A stretch of DNA of 64,000 nucleotides, taken from assembly GCA_019828545.1 (NCBI GenBank), contig JACVRA010000529.1, positions 107,413 to 171,412 on the forward strand, given 5' to 3'. The notes under the pieces are model-generated. The model saw nothing but the letters and a program-made list of their open reading frames with translations, ran no database searches and was not told where the DNA came from. The stretch comes from Paracamarosporium sp. OC-R06-R3. Taxonomy: Eukaryota > Ascomycota > Dothideomycetes > Pleosporales > Didymosphaeriaceae. Made by a program: the position numbers and the translations under genes. This document shows, piece by piece, positions 11,059 to 22,203 of this stretch. Numbering within the stretch: the first letter of the stretch is position 1; each line of letters begins with the position of its first letter.

Positions 11059-13366
11059 CAATGAGTTTTCCATGGGTTTCAATATTAGGAATCACGGGAC
11101 CTCAACCCGCAGGTGAGCTGCGCATCACAAAACATGTCGCTGCCCGCTTGCTTTCGTCTTCCAAATCGGCGTCTCCCTCATCATTCCTCATCACTTGCCC
11201 CTCACCAGCTCGTCGTGAACATCGAACTGTTCGCCGTCTGTATAAATGGTATAGTTCGCAGCATCACCAAAGATCGGATCCCTGGGTGAAGACAGCAGAG
11301 CTCGTACCGGATCCCTTGCCTGCAGAGGGCGCAGCCATAGCCATTTGCACTCAAACATGGACTTCCCACACATCAAAGTCCTATCGGAGCAGCATCATGA
11401 CCACCCCAGCGTCTTTCGAATTGGAAAAGCCAAAGTATGCATTCCAGGTATACTCTAGCTCATGCGGCGTATATATATCAAAAGGCCCTGCTAGGGTCGA
11501 ACCCCGGCAGACTTCCAAACGCGTCTTCAGAACCCTCATCCGAACTCTCATCCAAACCAGCAGACCGTTGCCACATACAAGAAACCATAAAATCAGCTTT
11601 CGCCGATTCGTTCGATCACGGTTCGTCGAATATCATTTGATAGTTCTATCAACTAGGATTACCGAAACATTGTGAAGGCTAACACCGGCACGCTTGGATG
11701 GTTAAAGCAGTACTAGGAAATCGCAACTAAGCAGTGCAGGCCGCAAGAGAGAGTTCCAGGATATTGTATGCGGGCCAAATAAAAATCTACCACAATACGA
11801 GCGAGGGCCATTGCCAAACGACAGATAACTAACATAAAGATTTTTTTGTTATTCTTGTTTAGTTGTAGAAAGAATGGACTCGTGTTTCTTGGTGCACGAA
11901 GAATTTGGCAACGAAAATAACGACTTTGACCAATATCGGTAGCCAATTGGAGACACGATGTCTGCTTCTGCACAAGGCTATACAGGCAAGAAGCCCGGAT
12001 TTTTTTCTTTGGGAGAAGTCAAGGTGGAGATAGCACCCTAGCACCCGAGTGCTAGGGACCGGACAGCTATCACACGGTTGTCCAGAAAGACTAGACCAGC
12101 ATTACCTCGTATGCCCAATATCCATGTAACACTCTGCTAAATTGCTAAGCGTACAGTTCCTGAGCTTATTGGTGACTCAAGAACACTGCCTAGCCTTTAG
12201 ACGAAGCACAACAAACGGGATTCGTGAAGGGGAGGACGGGAAGTGGGAATGTGTTTACGCAAATGCTCAGGCGCATGCACCCTCGCAACCGGGTTCAAGC
12301 AATGGGAGGAAAGCCACAACAAGGCCGAGAACAACATCTAACGGCCAGGCGGGACAAGACTCTGTCGGGAGCACAAAGACTGGACCATATCCCTGTCAAA
12401 TCAAAGAAGCAGGTTGGCTGCATGTGAGGACGCAACTGGAACAGAAACTGACTGGTCACAATTTGAACAAAGTTGCAACGTCGCGCCCAAATGAAGTAAA
12501 CGTCATCGAGCATCCCCGATATGCTGCCTGCGTTGGAAGCATGCCGCGAGGGCTGATCAATCGGGCCTACAAGGATAGAGAAGGGCATGATGAGCGATGA
12601 AGGGGTGCTTTGGCGGCACCGGCCACGTTGTTCCCCAGCCCTCGCTCCACCGACTGCGTATTCAGCTCAGCCCACAAAAGAGGGGCCTGCATCGCGGCGC
12701 AGCCATAGGGACGGTCGCAGAAAAGCGCGCAGCGACCAGTGGCAGGCGGAAGACGAGGAATCTGGACCCGGACCCTTTTTGGCGGTGAGGAGCGGCAGCG
12801 CAGCCCCCTTCCCCTGGGCGATGAGCGCTAGGGAGCTCCCGCTGATGTCACTCCGCGATTTAGAATGCTTGAAACTTGACTGGCTGCCCTTGGCGCCGCC
12901 ATTGTGTCGAAGGCCAAGCGGACAAGCAAAGGCAAGGTCAAAGAAGCTTGCGCCGCTGCTCAGCGCGAGACGGCGGGCGGGGCTCGAATGCACGCTGCAC
13001 CAACGTCGAAGCGCGTGTTTCCAGAGGCGTGAACGAGTCTCGGAGTGTTGGCGGACATGTAAACAAAAAAAGGGAATCGCGACCGCCATGCCCGATCGCC
13101 GCAGGGCTCGCGGCGGCCACTCAAAGCAGCCCACGCGCCGCCTGTGCATCCCGCGTCTCCTGCAATCACAAACTGGGAAACATGGCCAGCGCTCCAGATG
13201 ACGCCTCCGCCGACGGCGACCACCGCTCGCATCTCCTCCGCATACTTCTTCCTCCGCTTTCCCTAGTTCCTTGTCGTCGTGTCGCGTCTCCCCAGCGCTC
13301 CCTGAAACACGGTCCCCCTCTGCTTCGCTGGCCGTCCATGCAGAGAGACGCCCTTCTTTGAACTCC

Positions 13367-14969
13367 ATGCCCAGCTCCTACCCTCCACATCACCACAACA
13401 TGTCGTCTCGCCGCTCCCGAACTTCGCGCGAGTACGCCAAAGAACCAAAGTCGGATGCCCCTCACAGCAACGGCCAGCGTCACCACATGCATCTGCCGCG
13501 CTTCAACCACAATGGCCACGAGGTTACACCAGGCATCGAGCCCGAGGGCGAGAGCGGCAGAAGGGGCATCCACCCGCTCAAGTTTTTGAAGATCTCCTTC
13601 AAGAGCAACAGTTTGATTTCTAGCTGGGTCAACATTCTGTGGCCCATGGTCCCCGTCGCTATTGCATTGGTATGTTGCCTCACGGCACAGAGGGATTGCC
13701 TTTCCCACTGACACGCTTCGCAGCACTTTGCTCTCCCGGAGAAGCATCTTGCCATCTTCATCACCAACTTCATCGCCATGGTCCCCGCCGCAAATACCGT
13801 GGGCTTCTGCGGTTCAGAGCTCGCCCGTAAACTGCCCAAAGTTATCGGTGTTGTCACTGAGACTACGCTTGGTTCCGTGGTCGAAATCGTCTTGTTCATG
13901 GTGCTGCTGGTAACTGGCAGGGAGCAGAATGTCCCTGTCATCCGTGCCGCTATCTTGGGTTCCATCCTTGCTAACATGCTGCTCTGCTTGGGCTTCTGCT
14001 TTATGGCTGGCGGTTTGAAGGGCGGCGAACAGTCGTTTCACGAGGCTATTTCAGAGGCCGGTAGCGGGCTGATGCTCGTCGCTGCAAGTACGTTTTTAGC
14101 CCACGTCATGAGAGGAGGTACTGACCATCACTCTAGTGGGTTTGATTCTCCCCACCGTCTACTACAACGCTCTGAATGGCCGGACGGACCTCGCACTTGC
14201 CACTGGCGAGATTGCCGACGAAATGTTGAAGATCTCGCGGGCTACCGCCGTCATTCTTCTCATTGCCTATCTCGTCTACCTACTCTTCCAGCTAAAGTCC
14301 CACGACAATCTGTTCCACGAGATCTACGAGCAAGACGAGCTCATCGACAAGGATCGCCACAAAGAGTTGGCCAAACCAAAGCTCACACTGACCGAGTGCA
14401 TCATCGGCCTTCTAATATCGCTAGCCTGTGTCTCAATGATCGCTGTCTTTCTAGTCCTCGAAATTCCCAGTATTGTGCACGATCACCACATTAGTGATGC
14501 CTTCATGGGCCTGATTCTCGTTCCTGTAGTGGAGAAGGCAGCTGGTACGTTGAGATTGTCATCTATACAGGATTCATGTTAACGCCATCCAGAACACCTT
14601 CTTGCCATCGACGAGGCGTGGGACGGCCAGATGAACCTGGCACTTGCCCATGTTCTCGGTGCCTCGATCCAGACCGCGCTCCTCAACACCCCGCTTGTCG
14701 TCATTGTTGGTTGGGGCCTCAACATTGGCATGAACATGCAGTTTGAAGTCTTCGACTCTGTTTCTCTGGTTCTCGCTGTCCTCGTTGTGGGGTCCTTCCT
14801 GCGCGACAGAAAGTCCAACTACCTTGAGGGCAGTCTGCTAATCTTTATCTATGTCATCATCGCCATCGCTGCCTTCTACTACCCTGATCCTGTCGGCCAT
14901 GGCGGCAGTGAGTCGAGCGGAGGTGAAAGCCACGGCGAGACGGCAACTCATGAGAAGCGATTTTTCTAA
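13367..14969 (+). CDS. Vacuolar cation/H+ exchanger, divergent CAX family
   Basis: Multi-pass antiporter predicted to move Ca2+ or another cation into the vacuole against H+. Four exons (13367-13669, 13724-14087, 14137-14544, 14593-14969) give 483 residues; all introns are 48-54 bases and keep frame. The N-terminal 70 residues are hydrophilic and His-rich. The two alpha repeats are visible but altered: the first reads VTETTLGSVVEIVLF where canonical CAX have GNATE or GNAVE, and the second reads LILVPVVEKAAEHLLAI where canonical ones have VGNAAEH. The acidic Glu of each repeat is kept. An acidic loop (LFHEIYEQDELIDKDRHKE) separates the halves. Ends in a short Ser/Gly/His tail. Ion specificity cannot be read from sequence. 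A second in-frame Met lies at residue 12. Confidence 0.88.
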
Positions 14970-15463
14970 GTCGGCTTATGCAGTATGCAAGGGACTTTGG
15001 AAGAAGCGGAGGTCAAGTCCGTAAGCGTTGAGAAGAAGCTTGGTCCGGCGAATTTGTATACTGCGTGTTTTTTAGCGTGTAACCGGCATGAGATGCACAC
15101 CATCTGTTGTTCATTTGCATTTGTCTGCGTACGAGCGAGTCAAAGATACCTGTTTAATAACCATTTTTCAATATCACGAATTGACGACCTTGACATGAGA
15201 CATACGCTTTATTTCATCAAAACATGTTCACTACCGTTAATGCTGCTCCCAAGCGATTACCCAACAGGCATTCGGGAGCGATGCACTATGTCGACGGCGC
15301 ACAGACCACGCTCGCCTACTTTGTGCGGCCAAGACGCTAGGAAGAGCGCTCGCTAAGAGGCACACACAATTTTGCGACACCAAACCGATTCTTCGACAGC
15401 GACCGACTAACCCAACAGCCTCCATCCTCTTCCCTCCGCACATCCTCACAGTCAACTGCCAAA
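14970..15463. other. Intergenic with pyrimidine-rich eS17 leader
   Basis: About 490 bases between two plus-strand genes. The last 80 bases before the eS17 ATG are pyrimidine-rich, as is usual for fungal ribosomal protein gene leaders. No other feature seen. Confidence 0.5.
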
Positions 15464-16016
15464 ATGGGTCGCGTCCGAACGAAGACCGTCAAGAAGTCCG
15501 CCAAGGTCATCATTGAGCGTTACTACCCCAAGCTCTCTCTCGACTTCGAGACCAACAAGAGGATTTGCGATGAGGTTGCCATCATTGCCTCTAAGCGCTT
15601 GAGGAACAAGATTGCCGGATATGCCACACATCTGTATGTCTCTACGGATGCGCATCGAAGCAGGCAGAGTTTCATGGCTAACATTGCGCAGTATGAAGCG
15701 TATCCAGCGAGGACCCGTTCGCGGTATCTCCTTCAAGCTCCAGGAAGAGGAGCGTGAGCGCAAGGACCAATACGTTCCCGAGATCTCCGCCCTCGACTTC
15801 ACCCAGAACAGCGAGTCTGGCTCCCTGGACGTCGACCAGGAGACCAAGGATCTCCTCAAGAGCCTCGGCGTATGTTTCAGATGTCCATTCATCTTGCGAT
15901 ATAGCCCGCTAACAATTGCACAGTTCGACTCCATCCCCGTCAACGTCGTCCCCGTCGCCGCACAGCAGGTTGCTGAGCGCCCCCGCCGCTTCGGAGACCG
16001 CAACCCCCGCTCTTAG
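15464..16016 (+). CDS. RPS17: 40S ribosomal protein eS17
   Basis: Component of the small ribosomal subunit. Three exons, 15464-15633, 15692-15869 and 15924-16016, encode 146 residues, the normal length. The start [20 protein letters not shown] and [20 protein letters not shown] with [19 protein letters not shown] are diagnostic of eS17. The intron positions (phase 2 and phase 0) rejoin HL-MKRIQ and SLG-FDSIP cleanly. The C-terminal [14 protein letters not shown] is a basic tail. No oddities. Confidence 0.97.
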
Positions 16017-16783
16017 ACGCTTGATACGGTGTTTTCTTCCTCGGTTCGGTGATTATGTGGTGCATGGGCTACGGATCTTGCCACGATTACGGCTTGGGAT
16101 ACCGCTCCTTATGAGAGCATCATGATTAGGAGTCAATGAAAAAAAGGTTCTTTCCCCACTAGGTGTCGCCGAGTCAGAGTCCTGCAAGGGACAAAGACGA
16201 AGCTTGATCGCCATTTTCCCCCTTGGTGTGATGTGATGTACAATTTGGGTGATGGATGACAATAGCTGTGTTTTTACTGGTGAGTTGCATATGTTGATTG
16301 TCTTACTAGCATCGAACATAGACCGCAGACTTGATGCGCGATCGATGTGGTGCAGTACTACCACATCGCGACCAAGTCAGACCAGGTCATGTTGCGGCAC
16401 CTGAGGCTCAGTGCTGAACGAACAGATTATAGTAAGCTTGTTACGTTTCCTTTGTACCGTGAACTACTATAGCCACACTGTCAGAGAAGATTTTATCAAC
16501 TCTTTCCGTACAATATATCTCCATCTCAGTGCTCTCAGATTATAACCCGCTCCATCTCCCCAAATCAGTGCTCCATGCGTGCTCTCATACTCTGCTATGC
16601 TCAACAACATCGTACCAGATTCGCCGTATCAGCGACAGCCTTCCATTTCCCTCAATTTCTCCGCGCCGCAAATCCCAGATACAACCCCATTCGCCTCCCA
16701 ACACTTCCCTCTTCCCCCTTCTCAACGTCACCCTCTTCTACCCTAACCATTTCCCTTTCCCTTCCTCTCCTCACTTCATACCC
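16017..16783. other. Intergenic, convergent 3' regions
   Basis: About 770 bases between eS17 (plus) and a possible minus-strand gene. The right part (from about 16640) is strongly pyrimidine-rich on the plus strand. No gene seen. Confidence 0.45.
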
Positions 16784-17311
16784 TCAATCCCCACCCCCAA
16801 ACCCACGCATCTCAAACCCCCCACGCCCGTCCTTCTTCGGGCTCCTCTGCGCCCTCCGATCCCACTGCTCCCCGCGCCAACCCGGATGCGCAGGGATCCT
16901 GCGCGGCTCCGCGTCGCAGCGGTGTAGGTAGAGAACTGCGTAGGTGAAGAGGATGGTCCATGCGGCTGTTAGAGTGAGGAGGATGATGAGGAGGGGAGGT
17001 GTGCCGGGGAGGAGGTCGAGGGGTGCGGTGGCTGTGGAGGAGGAGGCTAGTGGGAAGGTGGTGAAGGGCGTTGTATGGAGGGAGGGGTTGAGTGGGATAT
17101 ATGTGTTGGGTGTGGGGTTTGCGGGTGTGCTGAGTGTCGGGTTGCTTGCCATGGTGAGGGGCTGGTTGTTTGGCGTCGTAGTGGTGGTAGTAGATGGTGT
17201 GGATGTAGCCGTGGTTGGCGAGGACGGATACGGTGTCGAAGTCCAGGACGGGGTTGTTGGGTTTGGCGGGTGATACGCGGAGGACGCGGTGCTCGGTGGG
17301 AGAGGGGGCAT
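16784..17311 (-). CDS. Hypothetical Ser/Thr/Pro-rich single-pass membrane protein
   Basis: Open frame of 175 codons from the ATG at 17311; the same frame is open without ATG back to 17473, so an upstream exon is possible. The first 120 residues are almost wholly Pro, Ser, Thr and Asn. A clear membrane segment, LLIILLTLTAAWTILFTYAVLYL, follows, then a basic cytoplasmic-like tail (RCDAEPRRIPAHPGWRGEQWDRR) ending GGFEMRGFGGGD. Topology would be type I if a signal peptide lies upstream, but none is visible. I recognise no family. A second frame over 17100-17280 also has plausible composition, so the N-terminal half is uncertain; the transmembrane and tail part is better supported. Confidence 0.42.
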   Translation of the reverse strand: MPPLPPSTASSAYHPPNPTTPSWTSTPYPSSPTTATSTPSTTTTTTPNNQPLTMASNPTLSTPANPTPNTYIPLNPSLHTTPFTTFPLASSSTATAPLDLLPGTPPLLIILLTLTAAWTILFTYAVLYLHRCDAEPRRIPAHPGWRGEQWDRRAQRSPKKDGRGGFEMRGFGGGD

Positions 17312-20300
17312 CTTCGGTGGAGCGGTGGAGGGGCTGAGACCGTCTTGTGCGCTCTGTCGGGCAAGAGTCGTGTTACAGTCTGTTGCGGAGCATGAAGTCG
17401 AATTTATTGGCGGCGAGCAGGTGGAAAGGTTGAAAGTGAGGTGTTGGGACGAGGGTGGAAATGAGCTGGACAAACGCGAACGTCGACGTTAACACTCACT
17501 TTCACTCGGAGTAAAGCTTGCGGGCAGCTTGACTAGCAGCTAGCGGCAGTTGCTTGGGCTATGGCTATGGTCTTGTAATGACGTGTTTTTGGTCAGACGT
17601 GCGCTCGTCAAATTCTATAGCTGACTGACATACCTGATGATACAGTCCCTGGGACAGAAGACAGAAGACAGAACAGCTAGGTCGAGCGAGACAAAGTAAA
17701 CCATTGCGATCATGGCATCATGTATGCACCATGATGAATACAGGGCCTTAGGACTAGCTTTGCTGATGGAGATATTTCAGTGAGTTCATAGTTTCGACCC
17801 TCCCTCCGTTTTGATATCTCGAGCAACGCATGTGAGAACCTATGGCTATCTTGATGATTGCTATGTGTTAGTGCTATACGACATTGCATCTGAATTGAAT
17901 AATATTGGGCGCACACTATGATTGAGCTTCTGGAAGCAGAATATTTGACATAATACTGTGCCCTAGAGTCGACTCGCTCTAACGACAACGGACAAAAAGG
18001 TCTACGAGGCGGAAACTACAATGGTCTTGAAGCTAAGCTTCGAAATCTACAGTTCAACCTCGTCAAGTAGATGTCAGTTTTGGCGATTCCAAGCTGCGGA
18101 TTACATGTCTGCTGATGGAAACAATGCGTTTCCTCGTCTTTCACGGAACAACGACCACGGCGATCACTCGACTGACAAGAAGCCAAAGACTATTCGATAC
18201 TCTTCAATGAACACGGCAGAATCAAATCAGCGAGATGCACAAGAAAGCGACGTAGCTGGATTTCTATTGTGCAGAATACGAGGAGCGCAAGGAAGATTGA
18301 GTTCCCGAAAATAGAAACAACTGGAAATGTTTAGTGAACGCCGCTAAGACGGGGCGAGCCTTCATCGCTGATCAATGTTTTGACGGCGATCTAATCGAAG
18401 CTAGATCATACAGCGTTGCAGGATGTAGCTGCATGTTGACCCCCTTTGAGTTACCTGGGAATCCGGTCATTATAAATAGACTTGGGTATCTGGTGCGGAC
18501 ATACAACTCGGGTTTATATTTAAGGCCGAATGACTCGTTTTGCTTTTAATTGCTGCACTGATCTATGTACCCGAATCTAAACAGGATTGTTGGAATATGG
18601 CTGTAATCAATTCAACATAGTGACACGGTGACATTGCTGAAGTTCCGTGCAGGATACAAGGCAAACCAAATTATGAGGTCAGCTGGTCCGCAAGGCGTAA
18701 ACCTTGTGATACGGTCCGCGTAGTTGATGTACGTCGGCCCAACGTATCTATTAGGTGTCCGGACAGCGGGATATGAGTCCGTGTTTAGGGTGGTGAGTGT
18801 CGATACCGAGCTTTGTGACCAAGAGTTCCTGTCTGCAGTTATGCTCAGACCCACCGTTTTATCAGCGGCCTCCAATATTGAATACAACGATGGCTGCACC
18901 ATGGCGTTGCAGGTGACCATGTGGTGTGATACTGTTGGGTAGGTATTACTTGATGCACTGCCCCACGATTGCACGGCTTGCGTCCAGAAATCCGGTAGTC
19001 GGCCATTGTGGCCAGTCGCTCATGCTGAAGTCCATGCCGGCGATCGTAAAGGCCATGCATGAAACTGGAGCCTTGCGAACCGCCTGCCGAACCCGGCTGG
19101 CACGCGAGATATCCGCCGAGCAGACAATTCCGGACCTGTAGAGTGTCGAAGCATCCTGTTCAGCTGGACAGGGGACAGATGTCAGAAGCTTAGTATTCCT
19201 GATGTGCCACCCGCGGCCTCGCTAACGTAGCCGCGAGTCTGTAGTTGGTCACGCTGAGGCGGCACGGGTGAATGTGGCTCAGTCTTGTGGCTGATAGCTC
19301 AATGTTCTCTATGCTGAGTAAGACGGTTCCTTCGCCGGCTCCATTGTATGTATGAGAAGCCGGACGGAGATGGGGCTCCGCCAGGTTGTTATGCTAACAA
19401 TCCTTAATGTGAAAGTGGTGAGACTCTAGTTGTACTACTTGAGGGGCAAACTTGAGTGTATGCAGAGATGCCTGGCCTCGGACTTTGCGTGAGAAACTGA
19501 CGAAAGTGTTGGACAAGGCTGAATGCAAGGTAGAATCGGGGCTGATTTGTAAACGCGATTATTTGTGTGTTGGATCTCATGAAGCATCGAGAATCGGAGG
19601 GGTACTCGAATTTGCTCACGCATGGCAGTGGCGACTAAACTTACCGTTCTAGTCATTACATTGCTGTGCCGTCGCTGGTGTAATACCGGATCCCGAATTT
19701 TCGGACGCTCGCTGATCAGACGGCGCAGCTATGACGGCGAGGCCCATGGTAGCCGAGCCAAGATGACATTGCAGCGAAGTGACCTGTTGGACACACAATG
19801 GATTATTGTTTGTAGCGGATGGGGCCGAAAAGTAGCGGTTTGATGTCGACAAGCGTCCGGTCCTGTTGCCCACTGGCCATTGCTCTTGCCATACTGGGGC
19901 CTTGCTGGGCGTGTGCAGATGCACGCTACTGGTAGTCAAAACGAGCTGATTCAGACGGCACCAGGTTTGGCGGGAGATGAAGAAGGCCATGACGGTGCAA
20001 CAAGGCTGGGAGTGAGGTCGGCGGAGGTTGTGGCTTGTGGCTTGTGGCTTGTGGCTGTGGTGGCTGATGATGTCCGCCCGGTTCATGCATTGTTCCTTCC
20101 ACGGCCGGGTGCATGGAAACACGACAACGGAGAACAGCCAAAATTGGATGGCAGCAAGCCGGCAGCGCAGGGGAAGCTGGCTGATGCATATGCGTCAGAT
20201 AGAGGAAAAAGAAAAAGCAAAGTCTCGCACACGCGTGGTGCATGCCCAACTGCGCGCCCCAACAGCGGTCGCGGTGCTTTGCAACACTATGGCCATTGCC

Positions 20301-22203
20301 GGGCGGTAGTGCTTAGCTGTGGCTGACATTTGTGGCGCTGCACGCAGTGGGCTTCCCAAAGCGACGACGGCTCTTTCCATTTGGGAGACTGCATACACGG
20401 CTGGAAAGCGCCAGAACGAGCGCGCGGAGGTGCGGTGGACTGGCGACGACGGAGGCGCCCAAAAGTCGGTCAAGCCTGCGAGGATGCGTGCAGTGGGAAT
20501 CGCGGGGTTTTTGGGGTGGGACGCGGCGCATGCACGCGGCTGCCGGTTTTGTTGACGGGCACGCTCGCGACTGCCACTTACGACGCTGCGGGCAGCCACT
20601 GGGGAAGGCGCGCGCTCGCCAGAGGGGCAGGCGCCCTCGACGGCGGCGGGCGCGCACGCTCCTCCGCAACACCAACGCGCCGGCCGACGGCGGCACCAGA
20701 GCGCATGCACCTGATGATACTTGTCTTTGCTGCCTCCCGACGGCATGCCAGATGCGACCATCGCGCCCGCTTTCGGACATGTCCAAGGCAGCAGCGTCGC
20801 CGCCTGCAGGCACCGCCGACGACGAGGGTGTTCGCGCAAAGTTCGCAGCCAGACTGCCCGACTCGACGCTGCGTGCCAGAATGCAGCCCGATGCGAACGC
20901 GTCTTTGCGTCTGCGGGAGTCGTCGAGCGTCCGACTAGCGCCCGCCTTTTCGCAGGCCCCACTGCGAATCATCCGGCCAAGCGCACTGCACCATCAGCCT
21001 CAGCAATCCAATTTCGCGGGCATTGGGCGCCGTCGAGACCTCCCCATCTCGTGTTTGCCATGGGACAATCCTCACAGCCTCCACCGTCGCCGTGACACGC
21101 CGCCGGCCCTCACCACTCACCACCCGCCAGGTACACCGCCCGCGCCTGCTCAACATGGCCGCCATTGCGACCACCAGCCTCACGCGACGACTCCGGCGCT
21201 CGTGGCCTGCGTGCGACCACCCCTACCGTGATCTTCCCGCCGAAGGATCACTCGTAGGGCATCAGTCGCAGACGGCTGCCCGAGTCGAGTCTGAGACAAA
21301 GCCATAGCGGCCCGTGGGTGACCTCTGCCACTCGAAACCTGAGCAATTCGCCAATCGAGACGCCTGTCCATTGACTCCCCAGGCATAGCAGACCGGTCTT
21401 GTGCAGGGGGTCGCAAGTTGGCCGTAGCCGTGGCTGTCGCAGCGGCTGTGCACTCAATTCACTTTGCCTGTCCTCAAAGACCGAATGGACCCCACGGCGC
21501 CGGCTCCTCATGCCCTTCCCTGCTCACCCTGTTGCTCAATCTTTCGCCCTTTACTCTCTATTTCACGCGGCTTGTGCGCGCTCCTAGCTTAGTCTTGCGC
21601 TCTCGTTCAATTTTCCCCGGCCGACCACTTGCAGCGCGCCTGTTCAGGCTCCCATCTGATCCGCATACATATACAGCCCACCGCCCCCAGCAGGTGATCT
21701 TCTCTTGCTACAAGCTGCATAACCACTCCTGCGTCTCCCTGCTGCAAGTCATCTTTTATTTTGACTTCCGCCTCTCCGACTCTTTCTGCATTGGACACTC
21801 GTCTTACCCCCTACAAATAAATACCCTTCTACTAGTCGCGTCCTGTCCTAGTTGGGCTGTCACCTGCCTGGACGTAGAGTCATCCACAACCAACTTCTCC
21901 AACCCATTCTCGCACTCCAAGAGACGTATATCTGTCGTCCCACAATTTGTGCCGCCCACTTCGCGCCCAAAAGGAAGCAAGCTTTTCAATATTTACTTTT
22001 TCCTCGCCTACCGTTGCCGGCTACAATTTATTTTTATAGTTCGGGCTCCGGATCTTATTTCGGAAAAAGCACAAACCGCAACGCCAACAACGCTACCGAC
22101 GACCTCGACCTTCCGTGCCAGGAGGTTGAGGGTTGTCGTCGAGCCGGACACACCAGATCCAATTTGAATTGAGCCCAAGCCTTGGTTCTCCATAGACGCC
22201 GCC
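17312..22203. other. Gene-poor region and long pyrimidine-rich leader
   Basis: Nearly 4.9 kb without a confident gene. 17.5-19.6 kb is of moderate to low GC with only very short frames. 19.9-21.4 kb is GC-rich, with overlapping frames on both strands that are composition artefacts. There is a small TGTGGCT-type tandem stretch near 20025-20060. 21.4-22.2 kb is pyrimidine-rich and directly precedes the ATG at 22204; it is probably the long promoter and 5' leader of that gene. Confidence 0.5.

Larger units (their letters stand above)
10006..13366. other. Gene-poor region with weak coding relics
   Basis: The 3.3 kb between the GH1-like and CAX genes. It contains a possible minus-strand hypothetical (10349-10846), a possible kinase-like relic (10872-11058, minus) and a fragment at 11191-11376 (minus) with BTB-like wording. 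The last 800 bases are GC-rich, with overlapping open frames on both strands that look like composition artefacts. Nothing here is a confident intact gene. Confidence 0.45.

Noticed and set aside
11490..11530. tRNA-like T-arm (GGGTTCGACC-type on minus strand)
   Set aside because: The T-stem does not pair beyond one or two bases and no acceptor, D or anticodon arm could be folded around it.
11013..11675. 220-codon plus-strand frame
   Set aside because: Begins at a true ATG but the translation has random composition (Ser/Arg/Thr) without hydrophobic core or motifs.
12587..13368. Overlapping 200+ codon frames on both strands
   Set aside because: Both come from GC-rich DNA upstream of the CAX gene; neither has a domain, and they are mutually exclusive shadows.
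20195..21231. Long frames in several phases on both strands
   Set aside because: High-GC region lacking stop codons; translations are Arg/Ala/Pro-rich in all frames, as expected from composition alone.
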